From Trichuris trichiura (lineage: Eukaryota; Nematoda; Enoplea; Trichinellida; Trichuridae): a stretch of DNA of 64,000 bases. Where the stretch lies: positions 62,001 through 126,000 of the forward strand of contig JBAJFE010000028.1 in assembly GCA_037903355.1 (NCBI GenBank). The letters run 5' to 3'. The translations under genes and the position numbers were made by a program. Shown here piece by piece: positions 33,016 to 44,529 of this stretch (the first letter of the stretch is position 1; every line of letters begins with the position of its first letter). The notes under the pieces were generated by a model that was not told the origin of the DNA, searched no databases, and was given only the letters and a program-made list of their open reading frames with translations.

Positions 33016-35603
33016 CTAACGGAAATTCAACGTGGCGTTTAGTTCTTCCGCTTCCATTTCATTCTGCTTCAGTTCGTACAATGTTTTTGACAACAGACTC
33101 CATTCGTTCGGAGTTGGCACAGCCAACTGCTCATTGACGTCGTAGGCCCAAATTTTACCGTTGTCACCGCCAACAACTACCTGCATGCCTGAACGAGCCC
33201 ATACGAGCGACTTTAAGGCGGCGCCATCTTCGGCTATCAGCGATGCAACGGGCAGTTCGGTATCCTGATTCAAATGCCAAAGTTCCAACTTGCCCGTACA
33301 GTCAACCGAAGCAAACAAGGCCGGATGTGCAGGTGACCAAGCAACGTTGAGTACATAGTCGCTATAGTTCTCGAACGAATACAATGGTTTGAATTCCTTT
33401 TACAAAAAAGGACAACGGTTAAATAGGTCATCGACAGACCGGTTTTTGTCCAACACTAACCTTTGTGTTCCAAAGCTTAACGGTCCAGTCGAAAGAACAG
33501 GTAAGCATTAGATTACTAAAGTCGATAGGACCTGTAGCCGTATGACAATCCATACCGACGGTTGGGCCCGAATGTCCTTCGTACACTTCGGTTATACCGG
33601 CTTTGTTGCCATGCCGGCAACCGGCGTAGACGCAACCATCGTCGCTTCCGATGAAGAAATTGTTGACGTCATTGGGAGCGAATCGCATACAATAGGCGCC
33701 AACTTGTTTACTCTGCTTCAACTGGAGATCCAACGTTTCCTGCGGTTGCGACAGCATTTCCAAGCTCCACGAGCATAGTTTGCCGTCCTTCGATACGGAC
33801 ACAATGTTATGCGCATTTGCCGAACCTGAAAACAACAACAACAAAAAAGTTTAGCGAGACGTGACGCGTAACAATAAATAATTACCGACAACTTCCAAAC
33901 AGTATATTGGATGCGTGTGAGCCGACGTGGATAGGGCACTTTTTTGTATTGGCGTCCGCTTGCTTTGCCTCATATCCCAAAGGCAGATTTGGCCGCTGTA
34001 CGTACCACCGACGAGTAGATTGGGATGGAATTTGGCCCACGTAAGCGACAACACTCTCGACTGACTGTGAAAGCAATATTCGGGTGTGTTCTTTTTGAAC
34101 TTTCCATTCCATATGGTCACCAAACCAATAGGATCATTCATGGCGTCGGGATTGCCATCGTAAGCGACGGCCATCAGTTCCGGATATTGAACACTGAAGT
34201 CGATGCAATTGACGACTCGACCGCGCGACAATGACTCGTCGTAGAAACAACGATTTAAGGACAGTTTTACGCTAGTATCCAACTTGTCTTGTTCAATACC
34301 GCGTCCGTAGTCGGCGAAGACGTCATCCTGAAAGCGATCGGATGAAAATGGAAAAAAGGATGGCGGCGGATAACTTTTTCGGCAATGGCTCGTTCGACTA
34401 CTCTGCTGGCGCGCACCAAGAATGACTGCAACTCTTCGCTGCTTAGAAAGCTTTGCTTCTCTTCTTCGGTTAGCTCAGGCAAAGGTGCAGCAGGAGCACT
34501 AACCGCCTCATTGGCTTTTCCACCTTTTGGTACCTAAGCAAAAATGGTCGGATAAGATGCTTTCAAAAAAAACGAGACCACTGTACATGTACTCACATGC
34601 TGCCTAGCAAGCGTACATTCTCTCTTAAAGGCAACAAAAAGCTTCACAAATCAATGGATACACCGCGCGCAGGCATACAAAGAGATTAGACGAATACATA
34701 CGTAGGGACAGAGATGGTTGTTTCTTTTTTAGGCAAAGCATTGAGGCTCTACCGTACTAGGTACGACTGACTATACGTGGTAGCACTAAGGCCTGACCAA
34801 CTACGCTCCGCAAGACAACCGAGCACCTGTTGCATCACCGACAGGGTGCAATAGCTTACAAAAAGGGTACCTCGGTAGGTTTAATCAGTTCTACGTGCGG
34901 CAATATGCCAGCAATGATATGAGCCGGAGTTGAGTCCATATCGAATACCTCTTCCGGCGAACTGACCGATACCGACCGGCCGTGCTGAGTGCCACCTCCA
35001 AACTCGTCGTCCCATTCGTACATATGCATTGCGGTTAATTCTTTTTCGTTATGATCCACTATCGTCTGCGTCGACTTGCAATATGTTATCTTTAAAGGGT
35101 ATGAGGTAAAGATAAAGCCTATAAAGGGCCATCTTTGCTAACGGGAGCGCACCTGTTGCCTTGGTGATATGCTAATGACAACCGGTTCTGTTGCTTGCAA
35201 TTCTACGGGTCGCTTTGGAACATCCGTAGGTGCCACGAGACTAGTATTCCTTACGGCAGTCTCGCTGCCTAAGTCGGCATTCTTTGAAATGCTCTCGTCT
35301 GCCGGAGAGGATAAGGGCAATCCGTCGGAAACTGGAGCAATGCCAAGTTCAGTCAGTATTTTGTCCGCTTCCTCTCGAAGGTTGCGACTGCCTTTAAAAA
35401 GCAATGCCCATTAGACTTAAAGGATAAGTAAGAAAAGGACAGCGCGCTGTAGGTATACCGCCGGATTCAACGTCATTGTTGAACGATGTTTCGGTATTCT
35501 GCTTCCTTCGTTCTTCTTCTTTCCGTTTTTTCTCTTCCCGAATAGCCGCCAGTTTGGCCTTTTTCCTTTCCAACTCCGCTTTACGGTCCGACTGGTTGTG
35601 CAT
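33016..35603 (-). CDS. dyci-1: Cytoplasmic dynein 1 intermediate chain
   Basis: The dynein intermediate chain scaffolds the dynein light chains and binds the p150 subunit of dynactin. Seven exons join in phase: 35603-35459, 35391-35153, 35089-34871, 34533-34375, 34327-33886, 33825-33461 and 33396-33016, giving 649 residues (human about 640). The N-terminal p150-binding helix is KAELERKKAKLAAIREEKKR. The segment around ITYCKSTQTIVDH matches the TCTEX1/LC8 light-chain-binding region, and LTEEEKQSFLSSEELQSFLV matches the conserved segment before the propeller. The rest is a WD40 propeller (HPNLLVGGTYSGQICLWDMR, DGKLCSWSLEMLSQPQ, LMLTCSFDWTVKLW, SWSPAHPALFASVD-like repeats). The last residues are LNATLNFR. 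Nothing suggests damage. Confidence 0.96.
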
Positions 35604-37796
35604 TATGATTGCCCTTAAATGGAATTATCAGCATCCAGGCATCGAAAGGCAAAACATTTAACACACGAAAGGGCGGTAATTCAAATTCAAAAGGTTTCAA
35701 CGACATATACGGAACGAGGCATTCTGGCGAACACTCCATACGCTTGCTAATGTTGAGCGCGGCTGTCGGCTACTAACTAACCAAAGTCGCTTCAAGAAAT
35801 ATCGATCCAACGGGTTATATTTGACTGTAAAAATTTAAATAAGAAACTCTTCCTGCCTCATCTATTTGCGAAACTTATTATTGCACGCGAGTTATCATTT
35901 CGTGTTTTGCATAATCTGCGTTTCGAATGGGCAAATGCCAACCAAAAATGTATGCTTCGCTGAGCGTACTTATAAATGATCTAGAAAATACAGAAAAAGA
36001 AAGAAATATGCCACTAACAATACGCGCTTAACAATGGAAAGTTACTCAACTTAGCGGGTGTAAATATAAAAATGCATACGGGACGATTACGCGGCGGAAC
36101 GCGCGCAAAACTAAACATCTGGAAAAAGCTGTACGCAATAGATTTATGTAAGGACAAATAACTCGGGAAGAAAAGCGCAAATATCGCTCTGCTTTTTTCC
36201 GCAAAAAACCTAAAATACTTTGAGCAAAACGTAAAAGACAATAATTGGCTAATAAAAAGTTCGAATGAATTCAAGATTTTGAATTCGTACTGTAAAAAAC
36301 TACCTAAACACCTTTTACTGATACGGGAACTTTTTTTTTATCACTGACGATCCGTTCGGAAAGCGCAAATATGCCCCTCTTGTAAATACGAGTAGAATTT
36401 CGTAAGTCGCATTAAGTCAGCAATCGTGTTTAAAAAACTAAGGACGACGGGAAAATTACGCTGTTTTGTTCTACGCTGAAACGTTGCATCCCCTACCGTA
36501 ACGATCATTAACGTACTGCTGTTGAAAAAATATGTAAATGGTTTAAAATGATACTCAGGTACGAAGTCACACCAATGGAGTCACGTTAAAATTTATTTAA
36601 AGTTCAATAAGTCAGTCAAGCACACGAACAATAGCTACGCAGTGGCTACAAGTCGCCATGGCTGGTGAAGTCAGCGAGCAGCCCGCTTCTGCCTAAATGG
36701 TAGAAGGGACACACTGACTGAGCCTAATTATGGCGCGGCAGTGCTAGAAACGGACGTGGAAGGAGCCACTATTCTTTCATGAAGATTACAGCGCCAACTC
36801 AAACGGTTAGTAACGAATCGCTATGAACAAATTGAAGATAATAATGCTTTGACAAAAGTGAGCAAACGTCACGAAAAAGAAAAAGTACACTGTTATTTTC
36901 GTTGCAACGTACTAAACGACCTGATGTTATTGTTCTCGTATTAATTATTAAAGTACAAATCGCTCCGCGAACTGTTCTCAAGTTGCTTACAGAATCTGTT
37001 ATTCACTAGCTGCTGATGAATCAGCGCCAGCGTAAATACTAAGTACGAAAATTAATTTAGGCACATTGTTTATGTCTCCAGGCTGCCTAAAATTGAAAGG
37101 TGACAGGTCGAAAATGCAAAATTTCAGCGGCAACATGGAAAGTACATTAATTTGGGAAAACTGAGTGATAAACAGTGAGGCAGCTCACATTCTTGAGAAA
37201 CATGCGTACTTCGGCGGCATGAATCATAGCTGTATTACCATCAAATTATGAGCAACAAGTAACGCTAGTTTTGGCAGAATAAAAGTCAACTTTACTCACT
37301 CGACGAGCTTAATGCGGCAACAACACGCAAAGGTCGATTAAACGGCTGCAAACAACTTTTAACAAGACAACTTAGGCAACACCGTACACTGTAAGTGAAT
37401 GAAAGGTAACGCAGCATCGGTAGCGAACGAACATGCGCGCTATAGCGTGCGTGCATACGACAAGTTTTGAATACAAGCTGCAACCCTTTAAACCAAGCAA
37501 TAAATTAGTTCTCAGTTACTTGCATTGCATAATAATTTGAAATGTACAGAATATCTAATTTTGCCATAAATGTCTGCTCGCAAAGCCCAGTTACGGTTAG
37601 CACTAGCTCGCAATCTCCCAAACTATCCACTGCTATGTTCATTCGAAATGCGACCCATTTCTGACTACCACGTAGTGTACTGTATACAGATGAACCTGCT
37701 TTTCATATTGGAAAACAGTACGCAAACAGTGATTTTACTTTTAGTTGGCGCGCTACGTTTGGTTTTCTGCGTTCTGGTCCTTTAACAATTGGGAAA
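35604..37796. other. Intergenic, no gene seen
   Basis: This is about 2.2 kb between the divergently transcribed dynein chain (-) and RRP36 (+) genes. Both promoters should lie here. Open frames are under 90 codons, overlapping and without recognisable domains. Confidence 0.5.
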
Positions 37797-38710
37797 ATGG
37801 TCAGTAAAACTAGCGTCTGTGAGCGTAAATTTTAAACAACTAATTCAGGCATGTGGATCGCGGGATCACAGCCTTCTGCCGATGGAAGAGCTGCTACGGC
37901 TTCAAAACGAGGGGGACTCTTCTGTCGACACAGATTCTTCAATGTATCGCTCAAAAAAACAATTTCCCAAGAAGCGAAAAGATCGTGACGCGTAAGCTAC
38001 TTTAACCGTATTCTCTTTAGGTATGCGTGTTTACAGCCCTCAAGAATTGCCCTCGAAATGGATCCCACAGCCGACAACGTCTAAGCAACAGCAGGTCGAA
38101 CTGTCCAACCTTTAATATACGTATGAAATAGAAGAGTTGTAGAAGCGTAGAGACCCTCGCTTTGACGACTCGATTGCGCCGTTCAGACGGAGCTACTTCA
38201 AGCAGCAGTACGCTTTCCTTTCCGACCTGCGAAAAGAGGAGATTTCGGTAAGGCTACGCGGTGGAAAAGGTTTTGCTTATTTGAATTTAAAAGCTTATAG
38301 AGAAAGAATTAAAGAAAGAAAAAGACTCAAACAAAAAAGAACAAATGAAAGGCCTCCTCTCTCGAATGGTATGTTGACCCCTGTAAGCGCTATTTTCATT
38401 GGAGAAAATACAGAAGAACCAAATCACGTCCGAGGAAGCCTTAGAAGAACAGCACAATAGAATAGTCAATTTGCGAAAGGAAAATATGAAACGTCTAAAA
38501 GAGGGCAAAAAACCCTATTACGTAAAGAAAGGTACGAATTGAATGATTAAGTTTCCGCTTGGAGTGAATGATTACGTTTTCTTAGCTGTACTCAAGGAAG
38601 AGGCAAAGCAGAAAAGAATGGCCAAGCTGAAGGCAAAAGGGAAGTTGCACAAATACTTAGAAAGGAAGGAGAAAAAAATGGCTCGCAAGAAATTACCCTT
38701 TGCTACCTGA
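37797..38710 (+). CDS. rrp-36: rRNA-processing protein RRP36
   Basis: RRP36 is a nucleolar component of the small-subunit processome needed for early cleavages of pre-rRNA. Seven exons join in phase: 37797-37799, 37849-37984, 38021-38094, 38143-38247, 38303-38368, 38405-38531 and 38586-38710, giving 211 residues. The first exon is just the ATG, followed by a strong GTCAGT donor. The N-terminus then reads MACGSRDHSLLPMEELLRLQ, matching the family's S-F-E-E-L-L motif. The core family signature is present as RRDPRFDDSIAPF, then YAFLSDLRKEEI, followed by long basic helices and KPYYVKKAVLKEEAKQKRMA. The C-terminus is KKMARKKLPFAT. The protein is highly basic with a coiled-coil-like second half, as expected. 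Exon 5 uses an AG two bases beyond an earlier AG to keep the frame. The stop lies 40 bases from the WDHD1 stop on the other strand. Confidence 0.92.
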
Positions 38711-38750
38711 TTATCTTTTGTAGCTATTTGAATTTAAAGAAAGGACTGAG

Positions 38751-41700
38751 TCATTGTAGGCTGGCTTGCTGCAAAAAAAAATCAATATATAAAAACAACG
38801 GCTGAACATTTTGTCTTTGCGTACCTTGTTCGCTTGGCGATACTGGCTCAATGCAAATTTGATTAGCGCCTTATCGTCCGTACTGTTGCCAGAAAAGTCT
38901 CGAACGATCGTTTCCCTATTGTCGGCAAACCACGTTTGAAAGGGAGCAATTTCTCTACAGAAGCTGCCCTGTGCATCCAAACGAATTACGAATTAAAAAT
39001 GTTACTGTTTCTCGGCAGTTGGCGCGTCTTTGCAAACCATATTTGGAAACAAATCCTGCGACGCTTCGCTAACGCTGTCAACCGTTGCTTGCGTAGAGGT
39101 TGTTGACTTGAACAACGCGTCAAGAGTTCCAAGTTGGGCTTTCTCTCGTTTCCTGCCCTAAAAATCTTATATAAGCAAATTGGCCGCACGTGAAACTATC
39201 TATTACCTTCTGCTGTGCTGAAAGTTGCTCGGCAGATGGGCTCTGCCTTTTTGGTGTCTCAAAGTCGAATGCGCTTCCCACTTTCTGCAGTTCCGTTTCC
39301 TTCGTTGTTTTTCGTTTCTGCAAATCGATATTCGACGCTGCTGAAAAAGCGAAACAATCTCACCTTAAACGGATTATAAGGTTTCCCAGGAGACGGTGTT
39401 GGCAAGTCGCCAAAACAACTGCTCATTGAGGGGGTACTCGCTACAGACAGTAAATCGTCCGTATAAGCACTTCTGTCAGGCGACAATGCAAAATTTAAGC
39501 TCAGCCGGTTGGTCGTCTCCTCCTCCTCCTCCTCCTCCTTCTCGTCCGTTTCCACCGCGTAAGGCTTGTTTTTGTATTTTAAGGATAAAGACGCCTCGGG
39601 CAATTCTACTTCCGATCTTTGAAAAGATTGGAATAGTTCGGCTTCTTTGTCATATCTTTCCTTCCGGAGTGACTCTAACTTTTCTGCTAAAATATTACAG
39701 TCGTTTTCGCAGGCATAACTGAAATTATTTTCGCTTCAAATTAAAATCGAATTTTGAATTACGGTAGTACCGTAAGAAAACTCTCAAGTTAGCTTCGTTG
39801 GTCGAAAGGGTGGCAATGTCTAAAGCAAATTCGTAGTTTTCAGCCTTGCATGCCATCTAAATTTAAGAAATGTAGGTCGGAAAAGGTTATTTTGCTGCTT
39901 AATTTCGTAATCTTACGGCAAATGTTTTCAAGAGAGAACGAAGGCTATTTTTATCAATTCCGGCGTCTTTGAAGCTGCTGCTTTTGGTCGCCAAATTTGC
40001 ATGACGGAATAGCTGTCCCTTAATGTTTGTCACAAGCGCCAGTTCACCGCTATTTGCCTTCATGTGAGACACGTCGCAGGTAGGAATTTTCCAGTTAACG
40101 TAAACCATGGCAGGTTTTGGCGTCACAGTTGGAACTTTTGATCGTTTACAGCGTACACACAGAATTTTGAATGTTTCTTCCTGCAAATCTACAGGCCATA
40201 GATATTCTTGATCTACTTGATCCTGCAAACCCTTTGTTAAAACCATTCTCTGGGTTGTATACACGGGTTACCGGCTCATTCAGCGCGCAGACCGGTATCC
40301 AAGCGCCATTGACGAGAATTCTAACTGTACCAATTGAATCGGCTGTGCAGAATGTCCCCAATTCAGTCACACTATTACAAAGTTACACTAGAGATCGTAA
40401 TGTAAAGGTTTTGCGTCGAATCATACCATAACCACGTAAGGGAGGCGCCCGCACTTAGCGCTACGCTGTTGTTTTTTGACGTATTGGCAACAACGCCATA
40501 AAATGAGGACTTTTCGTCAAACGTGTATGCGGAATAGCAAAGTCGCACATCTCCGTTCAAAGCTGAAGATTACATGCAGTTTTATCGCGCGCGTTTAGCC
40601 TTACCCAGTCCGTCGTGGCAAACCAAAAACAATCGCGATCCACGAGCCGACATTGCCACCACCGAATTCTCTATCGTACTTATCCACATAAAAACACCCG
40701 AAAGGGTGTACACCCTGAGCAGACGACTGCTCGTAGCAAAGGCGACCCAACCTTTTCCCAGGCATAAACACTGCCCGAATAAAGTTACTAAACTCATTTC
40801 AAAGTTCGTGATCAATGACAACCAACCTGCACGCTCTCGCCGAAAGGAACATCGACGTACCATTCTTTAGGGGAATCCCAGGAAGCAAAGTGAGAAATGA
40901 ACACTTGGCTAAACAAATTCAAATAGGAGCGAAATTGACTTAACGCCGAAAGGATCACCTTCCCGAGTTTTCATCTTCGTACGAAGCAAAAGCTACAGCT
41001 TCGTCCGACAGGTCGCCAATGGAATACTTGGACACTTCATTTTGGAAATGCAGCGCGTGATGTATGGACACGTTGTGAAATTCAACGTCTATGACGTTGC
41101 CCATTTCTCGGCTCACGTAATGCCTTATCGTGCCAACTCTGTTCCATCTCTATACCGCGCAATTGATCAACGCAATTCAACTTCATAAAATGTCAACGAT
41201 GTTTTACCATGTAATGCTCACCATGAGCAAGCGCTGTCGAGCCGGGATTGAACGGTTTAGGCAACAATGAAGACTGCCAATTTTTCAGTAACAAAACAAG
41301 CTTCTCTGTCGTCAGTTGACTATCTGTAGACGCGTCCGGAAGGTCGCTTACCCTTGCCGAATAGGTGCTCTTGATTTTTGATATATCGAAATCTGCAGTT
41401 GTTCAAAATTACTTCTCCTGTGCAAATTGAGCAAATCAAATAACCTGTGGAATTCTCATCGTCCGATATGAGTGGCAACTCGTGGCTAACAGCTGGCTCT
41501 TCGGCTTCGTTGGAAAGTATAGACGGAATGTTGTTTACCGGCTTTTCTGTTGCGGCAACGCTTTGCAAACCGCCTACAAAGCCATTCACGTCGGCAAGAA
41601 GCAGCTGAGCGCAATTGAAAGGATTCCAACACAGCGCGCATAAAGTTCTGCCTTTCGGATGCACGTCTCTGATTGCAAGCGGAATTTGGAATTTTGAATT

Positions 41701-42817
41701 CAAAAAACGGTAGCTGAACGTACCTGAAAATCAAAGTGTCCGATCCAGTCTCCCATACAAAAATTGAACCGTTCATGCAGGCTGCCGCCAGCCTAGCGCC
41801 GGTGGAATCGTAACAACAAATGCTAGCCTAAAAGCGCATAGCAAAACCTGTAGCGCGGATCAATTCGTTGGTCGTTCCCACATTTGAATCTTCGACTTTG
41901 TAGCTTTTCAGAAGCAACCATTCATTCCTGTCGTAAATTTGCACTTGCTTGCCCGCAGGCACCGCCAGTACCTTAATCTTAAAGCTATTGGAGTGTAGAC
42001 TAACAAAGAACAAAATGTTACGCTGCCAAGATTTGGAAACCAAGCCATTCTAGCTAGCGGATGAGTCAGCCTAAGGAAACAACAGCAGATTCAATAAAGG
42101 AAACCGAGGAAAAAGGTGCTACCTGAATTCATTTACTTTCGGAAAGATACAAAGCGTTTTAATGCATGATACGTCGGAGAGCTGCCAGATTCTCAGGTTA
42201 CCATCACCGCAAGCGGTAGACGCGAATACGGTAAAGGGATCAACGGAAACGCTTAAAACGGGTGCCTCGTGGCCGTCCAACCGCTGAAATGTCTTATCTT
42301 GCAGTGAGATCCACCTGACCTCAAAATCACTGAACAGGCACTATTACAACAGGTCGGAAGATCTCGCAATCGTCACGTACCTAGAAGCTACCAGAAGATG
42401 ACCGTTTTTGCTAACCACCATGTGAGTAATCGGTAACGAGAAACGTGTCACTGTCGAATCAAATTCACCTGTTGCCGATTCGTGAGCATTCACGATACCT
42501 TTTTCCGTCGCTACAAGAACAATGTCACCCTAAGCGAAAAGAATAACGTAAAGACATCGTAAACAAAGCAAAGTAGAACATACATAGACGGCGACAGCGG
42601 TTACTTCTTCAGCAACGTCGTAAGTTTGAGGAACGCTATCTTCGAAGTTCTCCCAAAATCGTAATTGACCATCCGCTCCTCCAGTAACAATGCGTCTATC
42701 GGATGAAGACCTCACTGCTGGCGTAGGGGCAAGCAAACCTTACTTCAACTTTTCATTGATACAAATGCTCGTTATTCCTTGCCCGTGGCCGAATCGAAGC
42801 GGCGCGGTAAAAGGCAT
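38751..42817 (-). CDS. WDHD1 / AND-1 / Ctf4 replisome adaptor
   Basis: AND-1/Ctf4 trimers tether DNA polymerase alpha-primase and other clients to the CMG helicase. About 21 small exons cover the coding span, starting with 42817-42763 (MPFTAPLRFGHGQG). The N-terminal WD40 propeller is recognisable (RRIVTGGADGQLRFW, GHEAPVLSVSVDPFTVFAST, GNLRIWQL, ARLAAACMNGSIFVW). An acidic linker follows, then the SepB trimerisation propeller (PKPFNPGSTALAHG, RWNRVGTIRHYVSREMG, IDVEFHNVSIHHALHF, FASWDSPKEWYVDVPFGE, CTADSIGTVRILVNGAWIPV) and a helical bundle. The C-terminus has a poly-glutamate run (EEEEEEE) and an HMG-box-like segment (FQTWFADNRETIVRDFSGN), ending QASLQ. The last exon is 38768-38751. An in-frame TAG after FAMRF (41828-41830) means the donor about 35 bases earlier must be used. 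One acceptor (42719-42715) is a CAGCAG tandem. Confidence 0.92.
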
Positions 42818-43098
42818 GATAAAAACAGCCTAGTTTGTGCGCTTGGCTTGAATTTTCGTCCAGAAAACGCCCAATAATACTTTCCCCCTCAAACTACAGT
42901 ATGCCATTGTTAAGTATGCAGGCAACAACGTAAAGATTGACTTCGTTTTCCAAAAAAGCTGACTAATTGCAATTTGGAACTTGGAGCGATTTGGCTGTCG
43001 TAATTTTATTGCTATCGGCGATCGCTAACAAAAAGTACACCAATAAAACACTGCTGTTTCACTCGGGGCCCGAAGCATGATGGTTGCCAAGGCGAAAC

Positions 43099-43792
43099 CT
43101 ATACAGGGGTGACTTGAACTGAGCGCACAGTGTTTGGTCGAACTAGGACGTTCATCTGAGAGCGTATGACCTCCTGGACATGCACCATTTCGTTGGTTCC
43201 CAGCGAGGGACCTTTGATGCGTATTCTGCAGTCAGCCATCCTCCTAAAAATGATAGACATATTTTTGACCAGCTTCTCCGGCTGGTACAATGCTTGAAAT
43301 AAAATTTTCTTACCCATTTGGATAACTGTGGTCAACTATTTCGATACTTCGTTCCGGAGAGCTTGTTTCTATCGGCTTTGTCTTGAGCGCACTCAACTTA
43401 AATTCAATGCTTAAATTTGGTCCAAGCTAGGCTAATAGAGCGTATACCAAATTATCAATCTGCGCTTTTTGTTTGCTTGGAAGAGGCGAGTCAAAAAGTG
43501 CTGTGATACGGTATTTGTTTTTTCTTGCTTCAACAGAAATGAAATTCAAAAGTTTGTCCAAAGATTGATCGCCTACCTGAACTAAATGTTCCGCAAGCTT
43601 CTACGGGAAGTGGAATGGTCGGGAAGAGGAACCAGGCAAATATTAGTGAACAGCGAAAAGTATACATGACGATGTATCATTATTTTCCCATTGCTGACGG
43701 CAGTCGGTGGACACGACAGCTAGCTGATCGTTGCGCAAGGATTCTAGCGAAGAATGAGTAACCTTGGCACAACCGCTTAATTGTAATGTCAT
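43099..43792 (-). CDS. Unrecognised 173-residue protein, 4 exons
   Basis: Exons 43792-43652, 43600-43448, 43396-43314 and 43243-43099 join in phase with introns of 51, 51 and 70 bases. The N-terminus is MTLQLSGCAKVTHSSLESLR. A helical section follows (KLAEHLVQVGDQSLDKLLNF, RKNKYRITALFDSPLPSKQK), then a basic segment (GRMADCRIRIKGPSLGTNEM), and the chain ends NVLVRPNTVRSVQVTPV. There is no signal peptide or membrane segment. I do not recognise the family. It lies 282 bases upstream of WDHD1 on the same strand, close enough for a shared transcript in a nematode, though no trans-splice signal was identified. The first exon and its donor are the least certain parts. Confidence 0.55.
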
Positions 43793-44529
43793 CACAGGCT
43801 GTCGTCATAAATGTTACAATGGTCAACTGTCGTCCCATGAAACTTCCTACACGGTCAGTGTTTTCCCTTTAAATAATTGAGGTAGGTCACTAGTACCATG
43901 CAAGCGTGTCCTCCCGTCACGACTGAGTTCGGTAATGGCGGTGGAATACACCGACTAGAGTTCACGAAAGATAACTTGAACTTTTGCCCGTCCAACTATG
44001 AAAAACAGCGATTTCTTCCTCTATTCTATTTGCTATTCCGTGTAGCGACGTTTTGTTTTGTTAAAATGTTTGGTGGGCATTGGATTCTCTAATTTAATTC
44101 CATTCTTGGAATTTTACAGTAATCCACGGGCTGTCGACAGCTGGCGGTTGCTTAGGTCGCCCGATGCCTATCTCTACCGCCTTTTTCTGTCGCTTAAAAT
44201 TCTTTTTCAAAAGCATTTCAAGTTTTATTATTCAACCAAAGCTTATTCACGCGTTTGCAAAAATCTCTACTCGGTTAGGTAACGTCATGGTTGCGGTTGA
44301 TATAATAAATGTCAAAAAGTTGGCGATGCTAAAAGATTACAACATTTTTTTCCACTGGAAACCATGTTCGACGCGAGAAATTCGCGAAATTTCCGTGAGT
44401 AAAAGAAAATCAGGTACGACCTTTGTGGTAGTTCCTTGCAACACTGTAACTCCGACGTTCTCGTTTAATTTACTTTAGTGTCAGCTATTCGAGGCATATT
44501 GTAAATTGAGTTGCTAGTAAAGCTCCATA
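43793..44529. other. Divergent spacer
   Basis: About 740 bases lie between the unrecognised minus-strand gene and STI1 (+). Overlapping plus-strand open frames at 43898-44478 have no recognisable domain. Both promoters should lie here. Confidence 0.45.

Noticed and set aside
41828..41830. WDHD1 as a pseudogene because of an in-frame TAG
   Set aside because: The TAG forms part of a TTTTAG acceptor, and all remaining exons are intact and in phase, so an intron explains it.
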